In this document: one piece after another, positions 28,597 to 38,036 of the stretch | How positions within the stretch are numbered: position 1 is the stretch's first letter | Layout: each line of letters begins with the position of its first letter | NCBI RefSeq assembly: GCF_001854405.1 | Contig: NZ_CP017718.1 | Coordinates: 1,488,001 to 1,552,000 of the forward strand | Direction: 5' to 3' | Length of the DNA: 64,000 nt | Origin: Hyphomonas sp. Mor2 | GTDB taxonomy: Bacteria; Pseudomonadota; Alphaproteobacteria; Caulobacterales; Hyphomonadaceae | Notes under the pieces: model-generated | What the model saw: only the letters and a program-made list of their open reading frames with translations | What the model was told of the DNA's origin: nothing | The model's database searches: none | Translations under genes and position numbers: made by a program

Positions 28597-29277
28597 TCAG
28601 GTGAAATCTGTGAGTTTTCCATCTTTCAAGGTGAGCACACGATCCATGTGTTGCGTCAGCGCCATATTGTGCGTGGCCACCAACACTGCGGCGCCCTCAC
28701 TTCGGGCCATGCGGATCAGGCTCTGGAACACCCGGTCCGTGGTTGCCGGGTCGAGATTACCCGTTGGCTCGTCGGCGATGACGAGGCGCGGATCATTGAC
28801 CAGGGCCCGAGCGATCGCCACGCGTTGCTGTTCGCCACCTGACATCTGGCCCGGCTGGTGCCGGGTCCGGTCGGTCAGGCCCATTTCAGCGAGCAGCGCT
28901 TCGGCCTTCTCGCGCGCAGCGCGGCGTTTCAATCCACCGACCATGAGCGGCATGGCGACATTATCGCGGGCATCGAACTCGGGCAGCAAATGGTGGAACT
29001 GATAGACAAAGCCCAGCTTCTCGCGGCGCAACCGGGTGCGACCGGAATCGCGTAGCGCCACACAGTCTTCGCCTTCCAGGAAGACGTGTCCGCCTTCCGG
29101 TTTTTCCAGCAATCCTGCGGTGTGGAGCAAGGTCGACTTGCCCGAACCCGACGGTCCAACCAGTCCCACCAGCTCGCCAGGATTGAGCACCAGGCTGGCC
29201 CCGTTCAGCACTTGCAGGACGCCTGCTTCCGACTTGTATTGCCGGACAATGTCGCGAAGTTCGAGAACCGCCGTCAT
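28597..29277 (-). CDS. lolD: Lipoprotein-releasing ABC transporter ATPase LolD
   Basis: LolD powers extraction of outer-membrane lipoproteins from the inner membrane by LolCE. The protein has 226 residues from ATG 29277 (a GTG at 29280 overlapping the lolC stop adds one residue). The Walker A motif is GPSGSGKST (residues 41-49), the ABC signature is MSGGEQQRVAIARAL and Walker B is RLVIADEPTGNLD. LolD-type features are the ending DRVLTLKDGKL and the MacB/LolD-like EPTGNLDP. It is coupled to the permease gene. Confidence 0.94.
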   Translation of the reverse strand: MTAVLELRDIVRQYKSEAGVLQVLNGASLVLNPGELVGLVGPSGSGKSTLLHTAGLLEKPEGGHVFLEGEDCVALRDSGRTRLRREKLGFVYQFHHLLPEFDARDNVAMPLMVGGLKRRAAREKAEALLAEMGLTDRTRHQPGQMSGGEQQRVAIARALVNDPRLVIADEPTGNLDPATTDRVFQSLIRMARSEGAAVLVATHNMALTQHMDRVLTLKDGKLTDFT

Positions 29278-30548
29278 CACTCGAACCTCAAGGCTTCAAC
29301 CGGGTCGAGGCGCGCGGCCGCCCAGGCTGGCCAGATCGTCACCAGCATCGACATGCCCATCGCCCAGAGGGTGACGAGGGTCACCTCTACCCAGTTCAGA
29401 ACCGCGGGCAGTCCGTCCAGCCCATAGACCGTCGGCGGGAACAGGTCGCGCCCGATAATCACGCCAATCCCATCAATCACGACATTGATGTTCATCACCA
29501 GGATGACGCCAAGCACGGCCCCGATTAGTGCGCCCGTCAGGCCGAGCAAGGCCCCGATCATCAGGAAGACCCGCATGACCGAGCCGCGCGAGGTCCCGAC
29601 GGTGCGCAGAATGGCAATGTCGCTGGTCTTGTTTTTCACCAGCATCACCACGCCGGTAATGATGTTGAGCGAGGTGATCATGATCAGGATCAGCATAATG
29701 ATCATCATCATCGAGCGTTCGGTGTTCAGCGCGCTGAAATAGGCTTCGCGCTGGACCTTCCAGCTTTGAGTCGGGAATTGATATTGAAGGGCGGCCTGGA
29801 CCGCGAGTTCAGCCCGTTCTGTCACCATCGGATCGGGCAATCGCAGGTCGATCTTGTCATAGACATCATTGCGCCCGAAGAAGAGCTGGGCCTGATCAAT
29901 CGGCATCAGGATATAAAGCTGATCGAGCTCAACGCTGCCCGTCTGGAAGAACCCTCCGACCGTATAGGTCTTGCGCCGCGGCGTGACGCCGAACGGGCCC
30001 TTGATGCCGTCCGGTGTGATCAGCGTGACCTTGTCGCCCGGATACAGCCCGAGATCGGCGCCGAGAAAGCGGCCGACCATGATCACGTCGCCGCCATTGT
30101 TTCCAGCTCCGAACCCGAAGGCCCGTGCCGCGTCTGCGCCGCCTTCAAGGAAGGGCAGATTGTCGAGGTCCTCCACCCGCACACCGCGCACAATGGCGCC
30201 GCTTTGTCGGCGGTCGGTGGTGGCGAGCACCTGTTGCTCGATAATCGGCATAGCCCGGTCGACTTCCGGCAAGGCCTCGATCCGGAGCGCCAGATCATCG
30301 ACGCTGGTCGCGGGCTCATCCTGGGTGAAGACGAAGACATGCCCCTGCCCGCCGAGCATGGCGTCCAGCAGAGTCGCCCGAAAGCCGCTCATCACCGACA
30401 TGATCACAATCAGCGCCATCACGGCGAGGAGAATGCCGATAAAGGAGACGATCGAGACGACGGACACGCCGCCATTCGCGCGGGTCGCCCGTAGATACCG
30501 CCAGGCCAGCGTGCGCTCGACTTGTCCGAAAGGCGTGGCTCTGCTCAT
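29277..30548 (-). CDS. lolC: Lipoprotein-releasing permease subunit LolC/LolE
   Basis: This 423-residue permease has the LolC/E layout: one N-terminal membrane helix (GGVSVVSIVSFIGILLAVMALIVIMSVMSGF, about residues 27-57), a large periplasmic domain of about 215 residues (to about 270), then three C-terminal helices. One of these contains MMMIIMLILIMITSLNIITGVVMLVKNKTSDIAILRTVG, the conserved FtsX-family coupling segment. Only one permease gene is present beside lolD. As in many alphaproteobacteria it could act as a homodimer (LolF-type) instead of LolC plus LolE; the choice of name is a convention. Confidence 0.92.
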   Translation of the reverse strand: MSRATPFGQVERTLAWRYLRATRANGGVSVVSIVSFIGILLAVMALIVIMSVMSGFRATLLDAMLGGQGHVFVFTQDEPATSVDDLALRIEALPEVDRAMPIIEQQVLATTDRRQSGAIVRGVRVEDLDNLPFLEGGADAARAFGFGAGNNGGDVIMVGRFLGADLGLYPGDKVTLITPDGIKGPFGVTPRRKTYTVGGFFQTGSVELDQLYILMPIDQAQLFFGRNDVYDKIDLRLPDPMVTERAELAVQAALQYQFPTQSWKVQREAYFSALNTERSMMMIIMLILIMITSLNIITGVVMLVKNKTSDIAILRTVGTSRGSVMRVFLMIGALLGLTGALIGAVLGVILVMNINVVIDGIGVIIGRDLFPPTVYGLDGLPAVLNWVEVTLVTLWAMGMSMLVTIWPAWAAARLDPVEALRFE

Positions 30549-30629
30549 GAGAAGACGCCTATTCGGGAAATATGGACAAAACGTGTTGGGAGCTGGTGGT
30601 GGGTGAAGGTGAGGGCACTCAGACTTTTA

Positions 30630-30732
30630 TCCGGAAATACCTGCGAAGGCAGGTATCCAGGGACGGTAGCGTCGTCTTGACTTGGAAGTGAACTCAGGTC
30701 CCTGGACCCCTGCCTGCGCAGGGGTCGCCGGA
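30630..30732. repeat. Long palindromic intergenic repeat (REP/REPIN-like)
   Basis: In the 211-base gap between proS and lolC, a 103-base stretch is bounded by TCCGG and CCGGA. It contains two smaller hairpins, ACCTGCGAAGGCAGGT (30639-30654) and CCCCTGCCTGCGCAGGGG (30707-30724). They are flanked by ATCCAGGGAC and GTCCCTGGAC, which are inverse to each other. The whole can fold into a four-armed structure. Similar CCTGCGNAGGCAGG-type palindromes are common dispersed repeats in alphaproteobacterial genomes, as far as I recall. It may also stop proS transcripts from running into lolC. Confidence 0.7.
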
Positions 30733-30759
30733 TACCCAGATTCGAAGTCCCTTGAGAGA

Positions 30760-32085
30760 TCACGCCCCCATCACCTTATTGATCGCTGATTCCAGCGACA
30801 GATCCTCTTTCTCGCCCGTCGCGCGGCGCTTCAGCTCGACCGTCCCTGACTTCACCCCACGCGGGCCAACCGTCAGCTGCCAGGGCAATCCGATCAGCTC
30901 CATGCGGGCAAATTTTGGTCCGGCGCGATCAGCGGTCTCGTCATAGAGCGGGTCTTTGCCCGCCGCCGCAAGCTTCTCATAAGCCTCATCCGCCACGGCG
31001 GCCACGTCGTCCGCATCCGGCTTCATGGAGATAATGCCCGCCCCGAACGGTGCGACTTCATCGGGCCAGATAATGCCATTCTCGTCATGGCTGGCTTCAA
31101 TGATCGCGCCGACGCAGCGCGACACACCGACGCCATAAGAGCCCCCATGAATGGTCACCAGGTCACCATCCCGGGTCTGCACTTCGGCTTTCATCGGATC
31201 GGAATATTTAGTGCCGAAATAGAAGATGTGGCCGACTTCGATGCCGCGTGCCTTGACCTGGCGGTCGGCAGGAATGGCGTTGAAGGCCGCTTCATCATGC
31301 TTCTCTTCGGTTGCCGCATAATATTGCGTGCGCTTGGTCATCTCCGCTTCGAGAGCGCTGAGATCCTCAAAGTCGAACGCCTCGCCCGGCGCTGGCACAT
31401 CGAGTACGGCCTTGTCGCAATAGACCTCGCTCTCACCGCTATCGGCCAGGATCAGGAATTCATGGCTGAGATCGCCGCCAATCGGGCCAGGGTCGGCCTG
31501 CATCGGGATTGCGGTAATGCCCATCCGGTCAAACGTGTTGAGATAGGCCGCGAACATTTTCTGATACGACACCCGCGCCGCTTCTTCGGACAGGTCAAAG
31601 CTGTACGCGTCCTTCATCAGGAACTCGCGCCCGCGCATGATCCCGAAGCGGGGGCGGATCTCGTCCCGGAACTTCCATTGCTGATGGTAGAGATTGATCG
31701 GCAGCTGTTTGTAACTCTTCACGAAGGAGCGGAAGATGTCCGTGATCATCTCTTCATTCGTGGGCCCATAGAGCATATCGCGCTCATGCCGGTCAGTGAT
31801 GCGGAGCATCTCCTCACCATAATCATCATAGCGCCCGGATTCGCGCCACAGATCGGCCTGTTGCAGGGTCGGCATCAACATTTCAATGGCGCCCGCGCGG
31901 TCCATTTCCTCGCGGACGATCTGTTCGATCTTTTTCAGCACGCGAAAGCCGAGCGGCAACCAGGAATAGATGCCCGCGCCATTCTGGCGAACCATGCCGG
32001 TGCGCAGCATCAGTTTGTGGCTGGCAATTGTCGCGTCCGCAGGAACGTCTTTCGAGACGGGAATAAAGTATCGGGAGAGGCGCAT
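30760..32085 (-). CDS. proS: Proline-tRNA ligase (short, editing-domain-free type)
   Basis: ProS is a class II synthetase that charges tRNA-Pro. Motif 1 lies in [39 protein letters not shown], motif 2 in [26 protein letters not shown], and motif 3 in [27 protein letters not shown]. At 441 residues it is much shorter than the E. coli enzyme (about 570) because the INS editing domain is missing. This short form is normal for alphaproteobacteria, which use separate trans-editing proteins. It diverges from the AraC-type regulator gene. Confidence 0.97.
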   Translation of the reverse strand: MRLSRYFIPVSKDVPADATIASHKLMLRTGMVRQNGAGIYSWLPLGFRVLKKIEQIVREEMDRAGAIEMLMPTLQQADLWRESGRYDDYGEEMLRITDRHERDMLYGPTNEEMITDIFRSFVKSYKQLPINLYHQQWKFRDEIRPRFGIMRGREFLMKDAYSFDLSEEAARVSYQKMFAAYLNTFDRMGITAIPMQADPGPIGGDLSHEFLILADSGESEVYCDKAVLDVPAPGEAFDFEDLSALEAEMTKRTQYYAATEEKHDEAAFNAIPADRQVKARGIEVGHIFYFGTKYSDPMKAEVQTRDGDLVTIHGGSYGVGVSRCVGAIIEASHDENGIIWPDEVAPFGAGIISMKPDADDVAAVADEAYEKLAAAGKDPLYDETADRAGPKFARMELIGLPWQLTVGPRGVKSGTVELKRRATGEKEDLSLESAINKVMGA

Positions 32086-32181
32086 CGGCGTATCTTTTTG
32101 TTCAGTTTGAAACTTTTCATCCTGTTATGCAGAACTGTCTCGCTTGGCTAGAGGCAAGTGCGGTGCTTGACGAACGGGCGA

Positions 32182-33273
32182 ATGCAGGCAGGACTGGGGG
32201 CGATGCTATTCCTCGACGCCGCGTTTCGGTTTTCTGGTGTGACGATCCTGCTCTTTGTGTCAGTGATCGCGCTTCGGGATGCGCGCCACCTGCTCCAGGG
32301 ACGATTGGCCGGCACGATGTGCATAGGCTTGGCGGGAATGCTGATCAGCACCATGCCGTCCTGGTACGATGCGCCTTTCGCCGTCTACGCCATCGCCTGG
32401 ATTCTGCACATTCCCAACATTATCCTGCTCTGGCTGTTCGCCCTGTCCCTGTTTCAGGACGATTTCAAGATGCGACGCCTTCACTGGGCCGCCCTGGCCG
32501 CGACCTCCGTATTTGTCCTGTGCATCCAGTCCTCGATTTATCTCGGCATTCAACCACTGACCTATGCGTCGATCGCTGCGAACCGGATCCTTGGGTTTTC
32601 TGTCCTCGCGCACCTGTTCTGGACGGCGTGGAGCGGTCGCAAGGACGACCTGATCGAAGCCCGGCGCCGGACGCGGCTCTGGTTCATTCTCGGCCTCGGC
32701 ACCACGGCCTTCATCATCATGGCCGGCGAAGCGCTTCACTATGGTTTGACCTTCGACAATGATGATCCCGATTGGTTCACAACCGCGAGAACCATTGTCG
32801 CCTTCCCGATGATCCTGATCGGGGCACTGTGGTTCCTGAAGCTATTGCCGGAGACCTTGCTGTTCGAACGGACCGCGCCGCACCCCGTCGCCCAGGCCAA
32901 GGTTGATCCGAGGGACCAGGCCACGCATGCGCGTCTGGTGGCGAGCATGGAAGACGACAATCTGTATCGCGAACATGGGCTCGGGATTGGCGACCTTGCG
33001 GGGAAACTGAACGTGCCGGAGCACCAGCTGCGCGCCTTGATCAATAAAGGCCTCGGCTATCGCAATTTCGCGGCCTTCCTGAACCAGTATCGCCTGGCCG
33101 AAGCCAAAGCCGCGCTTGCCGACCCGGAACAGGCGCGCACACCGATCCTGACCATCGCGATGGATGCCGGCTATGCCTCACTCGCGACGTTCAATCGGGC
33201 CTTCAAGACCGAAGAAGGGACGACGCCCAGCCAGTTCCGGTCGGACGCGCTCAGCAAGGCTGCGCAATCTTAG
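32182..33273 (+). CDS. Membrane-embedded AraC-family transcriptional regulator
   Basis: The N-terminal 220 residues hold about six or seven membrane helices (for example FSGVTILLFVSVIAL, IGLAGMLISTMPS, WILHIPNIILLWLFALSLF, LAATSVFVLCIQSSIYLG). The C-terminal 110 residues are an AraC/XylS DNA-binding domain: GLGIGDLAGKLNVPEHQLRALINKGLGYRNFAAFLNQYRLAEAKAAL as the first helix-turn-helix, and ILTIAMDAGYASLATFNRAFKTEEGTTPSQFR as the second. Such proteins sense a lipid-phase or periplasmic signal and bind DNA at the membrane. Starts at GTG 32158, ATG 32182 and ATG 32203 are all possible. The neighbouring desaturase gene is the likeliest target. Confidence 0.85.
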   Translation: MQAGLGAMLFLDAAFRFSGVTILLFVSVIALRDARHLLQGRLAGTMCIGLAGMLISTMPSWYDAPFAVYAIAWILHIPNIILLWLFALSLFQDDFKMRRLHWAALAATSVFVLCIQSSIYLGIQPLTYASIAANRILGFSVLAHLFWTAWSGRKDDLIEARRRTRLWFILGLGTTAFIIMAGEALHYGLTFDNDDPDWFTTARTIVAFPMILIGALWFLKLLPETLLFERTAPHPVAQAKVDPRDQATHARLVASMEDDNLYREHGLGIGDLAGKLNVPEHQLRALINKGLGYRNFAAFLNQYRLAEAKAALADPEQARTPILTIAMDAGYASLATFNRAFKTEEGTTPSQFRSDALSKAAQS

Positions 33274-33284
33274 AAAAATGTCCT

Positions 33285-33298
33285 CAATTTTGAAATTG
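33285..33298. promoter_or_regulatory. Palindrome upstream of the sterol desaturase gene
   Basis: CAATTT-TG-AAATTG is a perfect 6-base inverted repeat with a 2-base centre, 80 bases upstream of the desaturase start and 11 bases after the regulator stop. It is AT-rich in a GC-rich setting. GTCCTCA occurs just before it and TGTCCTCA again at 33351-33358, a possible pair of direct half-sites. It may be an operator; its symmetry suits a dimeric factor better than an AraC protein. Confidence 0.35.
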
Positions 33299-33378
33299 TG
33301 CCGCCATTTTCGCGGATGCGGAGCGATTTTGCAGCGTCTGTGATGTCCTGTCCTCATCGACAAACGAGGACGATCATT

Positions 33379-34218
33379 ATGGAAATCATCCCTTTCTTCA
33401 CAGACTATCTGGGACCCCGTGTGTTCGGCGGCATTCAGTTCGAAGCCACGCGCTATGCGATGGGCACGCTGGTCACGTTCTTCGTGCTCTGGGTGGTGCT
33501 GCACCGCTTCATCGAGACCCGAAAGATCCGCAAACCCACACCGCGCGCCAAGCAGATCCAGATGGAGCTGAGACACTCTTTCAAGACGGTCTGTGTGTTC
33601 GTCGCGATGGACATTTTCATCTTCGAAGCGGCCGATATTGGCCTGTTCCAGAAATATGGTGATTTTGCCGAATATGGCATGCTCTGGTTCTGGGTCTCGA
33701 TCCCGCTTCTGATCGTCCTGCATGATGCTTACTTCTACTGGACGCACCGCGCCATGCATACGGCCCGGCTCTACAAGCGGACGCATATGCAGCACCATCG
33801 CTCACACAATCCGACGCCGTTCACAGCCTATAATTTTGCCGCCGCAGAAGCCGTGATCGAGTACATGTATGTGCCGCTCGCGCTGATGCTGATCCCGACG
33901 CACAATCTGGCGCTCTATATCGTTCTGTCGATCATGATCTTCAAAAACGCCCTGGCGCATTCGGGTTATGAAGTCTTCCCGCGCAGCTGGGCCCGGATGC
34001 CGGTTCTCGGCTGGCTGACCACGGTTACCCATCATGACATGCATCATGAGCGCGGCACCGGGAATTTCGGCTTCTATTTCACCTGGTGGGATCGCTGGAT
34101 GGGGACGGAACACCCGAACTATCTGCAGCGCCTCGACGAGCAGGAAGCCCGCGCCCAGGCGATCAAGGCCGCGCGCCGGGCGGCAAGGAAACGGCCTCAG
34201 ATGGTGCCGGCTGAATAA
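33379..34218 (+). CDS. Sterol desaturase / fatty acid hydroxylase family protein
   Basis: This 279-residue integral membrane di-iron protein starts at ATG 33379 with a GAGGA ribosome site. The open frame is longer upstream but that part is not family-like. The four histidine clusters of the family are all present: HDAYFYWTHRAMH, HMQHHRSHN, a lone His in the helix NALAHSGYE, and HHDMHHERGTGNFGFYFTWWDRWMGTEH. These bind the two irons that activate oxygen to hydroxylate or desaturate a lipid chain or sterol-like ring. The substrate is unknown. A perfect intrinsic terminator follows, so it is a single gene or the second of a regulator-enzyme pair. Confidence 0.9.
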   Translation: MEIIPFFTDYLGPRVFGGIQFEATRYAMGTLVTFFVLWVVLHRFIETRKIRKPTPRAKQIQMELRHSFKTVCVFVAMDIFIFEAADIGLFQKYGDFAEYGMLWFWVSIPLLIVLHDAYFYWTHRAMHTARLYKRTHMQHHRSHNPTPFTAYNFAAAEAVIEYMYVPLALMLIPTHNLALYIVLSIMIFKNALAHSGYEVFPRSWARMPVLGWLTTVTHHDMHHERGTGNFGFYFTWWDRWMGTEHPNYLQRLDEQEARAQAIKAARRAARKRPQMVPAE

Positions 34219-34246
34219 GCAAAACCGTCTCTTGGTAAACTCGAAC

Positions 34247-34279
34247 GGCCGGAGCAGCCCCTTGCTCCGGCCTCTTTTT
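34247..34279 (+). terminator. Intrinsic terminator after the desaturase gene
   Basis: GGCCGGAGCA and TGCTCCGGCC form a perfect 10-base stem with loop GCCCCT, followed directly by TCTTTTT. It lies 28 bases after the desaturase stop and 67 bases before the sulfatase start, so the two genes are transcribed separately. This is the clearest rho-independent terminator in the window. Confidence 0.9.
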
Positions 34280-34346
34280 ATCCCAGTGTCTCAAACTCCC
34301 CCACGTCACAATTGACATTCAGCTTGCCGATTCATACGAGGATTGG

Positions 34347-36110
34347 ATGCTGAATCGATTGATTGCCACCGCCCTGCTCTCCACTTTCGGTTTCGGAGCC
34401 ATCGCGACGGGCGCCGCCCAGGAGGCGACACCGCCAAATGTCGTGGTCATGCTGGTTGATGACGCCGCCCTGATGGATTTCGGCATTTATGGCGGCGAAG
34501 CCCGCACGCCCAATATCGACAAATTGGCGCGGCGCGGCGCGATGTTCACACAATATCGAACCTCGCCGCTCTGCTCACCATCGCGGGCCATGCTGCTCAC
34601 CGGTATGGACAACCATCTGACCGGCATCGCCACCATCCCGGAAGTGCTCCCGCCTGAACATGTCGGCCAGCCCGGATACAGCATGGCGCTGGAGCCTGGC
34701 GTGCTGACCCTGGCGGCGCGGCTCAAGCCTGAGGGGTATCAGACCTTCATGACCGGCAAGTGGCATATGGGCAGCGGCCAGAATGACCTGCCCTCAGCGC
34801 ACGGCTTCGACCGGTCGTTCGCCCTGGACGCTTCGGGTGCCGACAATTGGGAAGACAAGTCCTACATGCCCTATTATCACGACGCGCCGTGGTATGAGGA
34901 TGGCAAAGCCGCCGCGCTTCCCGACGATTTCTATTCATCTGAGTTCATTGTCGACAAGATGATCTCCTATCTGGATGGCGCAGATAGAGAACAGCCCTTC
35001 TTCGCCTTTCTTGGCTTTCAGGCCATCCACATCCCGGTCCAGGCCCCGCCTGAATTTACCGCCAATTATGACGGCGTGTATGATGAAGGCTGGCACGTCC
35101 TGCGCGATGCGCGTCACCAGAAAGCCATGGCTCTGGGCCTGATCCCGGACGGGGCGCCGCTCGCGCCGATGCCGGAAGGATCCCGCGACTGGGACGAGCT
35201 GAGCGACGCCGATCGGACCGTCTATGCCGCGCGCATGCAGGTGAATGCCGGCATGATGGAGGCCATGGACCTGCACATTGGTCGTCTGGTCGAGCATTTG
35301 AAGCAGACCGGCACCTATGAGAACACGATATTTGTCATCACTTCCGACAATGGCCCCGAGCACAATCGCGGTGACAATGACTCGCGGCTGGCTTTGTGGA
35401 TGCGGTTCAACGGCTACCATGTCGATCTTGAAGGGGTCGGCGAACAAGGCAGTTGGGGCTTTATCGGTCCGGAATGGGCGAATGCCGCCGCCTCTCCCGG
35501 CGCGCTCTACAAGTTCTATATGGCCGAAGGCGGCATTCGCGCGCCGCTTATTCTGGCGGGGCCTGGCATCCAGGCCCAGCAGGTCGACGCCATGGCCCTG
35601 GTCAGCGACGTCGCCCCGACCCTGCTCGACATGATCGATCCGGCGATCGAAGCCGAAGCCATGACCGGACGCTCCCTCCTGCCGCTGTTGATCGGCGAGC
35701 AAAGCCACGTCTACAGCCCGGATGAAGCGATCGGGATGGAAGTGTCCGGCAATTCAGCGCTCTATAAGGGCGACTTCAAGATCACCCGGCACATGCCGCC
35801 GACCGGCGATGCCACCTGGCGTCTATACAACATGGCCAGTGACCCGGGCGAAACGCGCGACCTGTCCGAGGCCATGCCGGACAAAAAAGCGGAACTTCTG
35901 GCAGATTATCAGGCTTACGCGACCCGCGTCGGGGTCCTCGAAATGCCGGACGGCTATGATTCATTTGAGCAAATCGAAGCCAATACGTTGGCCAAGCTTC
36001 GCAAACAGTATGGCTGGATCGTCCTCCTCGCCGGACTTGTCGTCTTGCTTCTGCTCTACGGTTTGTGGCGCCTCATCCGGCATTTTTACCTGCGTCCCAA
36101 GCAAACCTGA
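34347..36110 (+). CDS. Membrane-anchored arylsulfatase-type sulfatase
   Basis: This 587-residue protein has a signal peptide (residues 1 to about 24, ending GAAQ), an alkaline-phosphatase-fold sulfatase domain and a C-terminal membrane helix (GWIVLLAGLVVLLLLYGLWRLI, about 557-578) followed by a basic tail. Metal ligands Asp38-Asp39 lie in VVVMLVDDA. Cys76 in SPLCSPSR is the C-x-P-x-R site that a maturase turns into formylglycine. TGKWHMG and VITSDNGPEHNRGDND hold the further active-site Lys, His, Asp and Asn. The catalytic domain should face the periplasm while held in the inner membrane. Substrate is not evident. No maturase gene is in this window. Confidence 0.9.
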   Translation: MLNRLIATALLSTFGFGAIATGAAQEATPPNVVVMLVDDAALMDFGIYGGEARTPNIDKLARRGAMFTQYRTSPLCSPSRAMLLTGMDNHLTGIATIPEVLPPEHVGQPGYSMALEPGVLTLAARLKPEGYQTFMTGKWHMGSGQNDLPSAHGFDRSFALDASGADNWEDKSYMPYYHDAPWYEDGKAAALPDDFYSSEFIVDKMISYLDGADREQPFFAFLGFQAIHIPVQAPPEFTANYDGVYDEGWHVLRDARHQKAMALGLIPDGAPLAPMPEGSRDWDELSDADRTVYAARMQVNAGMMEAMDLHIGRLVEHLKQTGTYENTIFVITSDNGPEHNRGDNDSRLALWMRFNGYHVDLEGVGEQGSWGFIGPEWANAAASPGALYKFYMAEGGIRAPLILAGPGIQAQQVDAMALVSDVAPTLLDMIDPAIEAEAMTGRSLLPLLIGEQSHVYSPDEAIGMEVSGNSALYKGDFKITRHMPPTGDATWRLYNMASDPGETRDLSEAMPDKKAELLADYQAYATRVGVLEMPDGYDSFEQIEANTLAKLRKQYGWIVLLAGLVVLLLLYGLWRLIRHFYLRPKQT

Positions 36111-36226
36111 GAATCTTTACTCGCATGACGCGTATCTGGGTGACACGGCAAGAAAAAGCGCAATAAAACTTGGCATTAGGTACTGTGATTGCGAAAACAG
36201 TTGCCGTAGAGAGGGTCTTGGTCATT

Positions 36227-38014
36227 GTGACTGAAGTGTTTGAACGACGCGCCGTGGCGGTGCTGTCGACCGATATGGTCGGCTATAGCCGAATGATGGC
36301 GCGCGATCCCGATGCCACGGTTCACGCCATCCGGTTCTGCGAAAGTATTGTCCGCAACAGCGCTGAATCCTTTCGTGGACGCCTGTTTTCCAGGGCTGGC
36401 GACGGGTTCCTGGTCGAATTCTCGGGCGAATCCGATGCCTTGCAGTCCAGCCTCGATATTCAAGCCCAGTTGCGCCAGCACAATTCTGATGCTGCGACTG
36501 ACAAGCAAATCTGGCTGCGCGCAGGGATCCATTTCGGTGAGGCCATCGTTGATAATGGCAACCTGCATGGCGATGTCGTCAATATCGCTGTCCGGCTTCA
36601 GGAATCGGCGCCCGCTGGCGGCACCCTGATTTCAGATGTCGTGAATATGGCCGTCCCCGAAACAGAGCGCTCCAAGGCCACAAGCATCGGCGTGATGAGG
36701 TTCAAACACTATCCCCGGCCGATTGAAGCGTTCGAGCTGGAAGTGCCTGGCGCGGACGGCGCTGTGCCCATCGGAGAGTCGTTTGATATTGACGTGGAGA
36801 AACCGGTCTCCGGCTTCGGAGGCCGCTCGGCGATCGCCATATTCCCGCTCAACAATGCCTCTCACAGCCTCGAGCATGATCACATCGCTGAAGGCTTCAG
36901 CGACAGCCTCATCATCGCACTCTCACACATGCGCCAGTTCCCGGTGATTGATCGCAATTCGAGTTTTTCGCTGGACGAAGCTGACGTCCCGCATCACGCC
37001 GCCGCCGCGCGTCTTGGCGCGCGATACTTTGTGACCGGTGAATTTGCCGATCACGGCGCGCAATTCCGCATTTCGCTGCGCCTGATGGACGGATCCACCT
37101 CGCAAATGCTGTGGTCCGACAGCTATGTCCTGGAACCAGATGAAGTGATCGCGGCGCTGGAGGATGTCTGCAATGTCGTCGTCGGCACGCTGGAAGGTCA
37201 ACTCGAGCAGGCCGAGACCGTTCGCGCGCGGGCCAGTCGCCTCAGTCGGTCCAATATCAGTGATCTGGTCTGGCGGGGCCGCTGGCACCTGAACAAGCTG
37301 ACGCACAAGGACTCCGAACTCGCCCGCGAGATGCTCGAGGCCGCCGTCGAACAGGATCCGGAGAATTCCGAGGCGCTCATCCAGCTCAGCTTCTGGCACT
37401 GGCTCGACTGCTGGACCCAGCGCAAGCCGCAGCAAAATGTCGAGGTCTTTCACGAGCTGGCCCAGCGGGCCCAGGTGTCCAATCCGCATGATAGCCGCGG
37501 GCACTTTCTGATCGGTGCCGCCGAAATCCTGCGTGGCGCCCCGGAACGCGCGCTCGGGCATTTTGAGGAATCCCTGGTGCTCAATCCCAGCCACGCGCAT
37601 GCCCATTCACAGATTGGCAGCTGTCACATGCTGATGGGACACCCGGATCTTGCCATCGCCAGTCTGGAAGCTGCGTTGCGCCTCAATTCGCTGGACTATT
37701 ATCTGTTCGTGACCCTTGGCGAACTCGCCTGCTCGCATTGCATGGCGGGGAATTATGACCGCGCCATCTCACTCGCGCGGCAGTCACTGGACCTGCGCCA
37801 ATCCTATTGGCATGCCCGCATGACCGAAATCACCGCGCTGGTTCAGTCCGGCCAGGACCGACGCGCAGGCCAGGCGCTGGACGCCCTCCTCATCCGGCGG
37901 CCCGACTTTTTTGACAAACCCTATATCGACTGGCTGCCGTTTCAGGACGCGAGCTGGAACCGTTTTTTCCGCGAGAGCCTGGCGAAGGCGCAAGACGCGG
38001 ATCGGGGGCAGTAA
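36227..38014 (+). CDS. Class III adenylate/guanylate cyclase with TolB-like and TPR domains
   Basis: From GTG 36227 the protein has 595 residues (a TTG at 36170 would add 19). Residues 1-180 are a class III cyclase domain: VLSTDMVGYSRMM with the first metal Asp, AGDGFLVEFSG with the second, and GDVVNIAVRLQE with the transition-state Asn and Arg. Catalytic activity is therefore plausible. Next comes a TolB/FlgO-like module (SAIAIFPLNNASHSLEHDHIAEGFSDSLIIALS...GARYFVTGEF...QMLWSDSYVLEPDEVIAALEDV), then TPR-like repeats to the end. This three-part layout is widespread in alphaproteobacteria. There is no membrane helix, so the enzyme is cytosolic. The signal it reads is unknown. Confidence 0.85.
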   Translation: MTEVFERRAVAVLSTDMVGYSRMMARDPDATVHAIRFCESIVRNSAESFRGRLFSRAGDGFLVEFSGESDALQSSLDIQAQLRQHNSDAATDKQIWLRAGIHFGEAIVDNGNLHGDVVNIAVRLQESAPAGGTLISDVVNMAVPETERSKATSIGVMRFKHYPRPIEAFELEVPGADGAVPIGESFDIDVEKPVSGFGGRSAIAIFPLNNASHSLEHDHIAEGFSDSLIIALSHMRQFPVIDRNSSFSLDEADVPHHAAAARLGARYFVTGEFADHGAQFRISLRLMDGSTSQMLWSDSYVLEPDEVIAALEDVCNVVVGTLEGQLEQAETVRARASRLSRSNISDLVWRGRWHLNKLTHKDSELAREMLEAAVEQDPENSEALIQLSFWHWLDCWTQRKPQQNVEVFHELAQRAQVSNPHDSRGHFLIGAAEILRGAPERALGHFEESLVLNPSHAHAHSQIGSCHMLMGHPDLAIASLEAALRLNSLDYYLFVTLGELACSHCMAGNYDRAISLARQSLDLRQSYWHARMTEITALVQSGQDRRAGQALDALLIRRPDFFDKPYIDWLPFQDASWNRFFRESLAKAQDADRGQ

Positions 38015-38036
38015 GCCTCGTTTTGGCTTGCGGACT

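Noticed and set aside
36171-36195. Possible sigma-54 promoter (TTGGCAT) before the cyclase gene
   Set aside because: The GG to GC spacing is 17 bases instead of the required 10.
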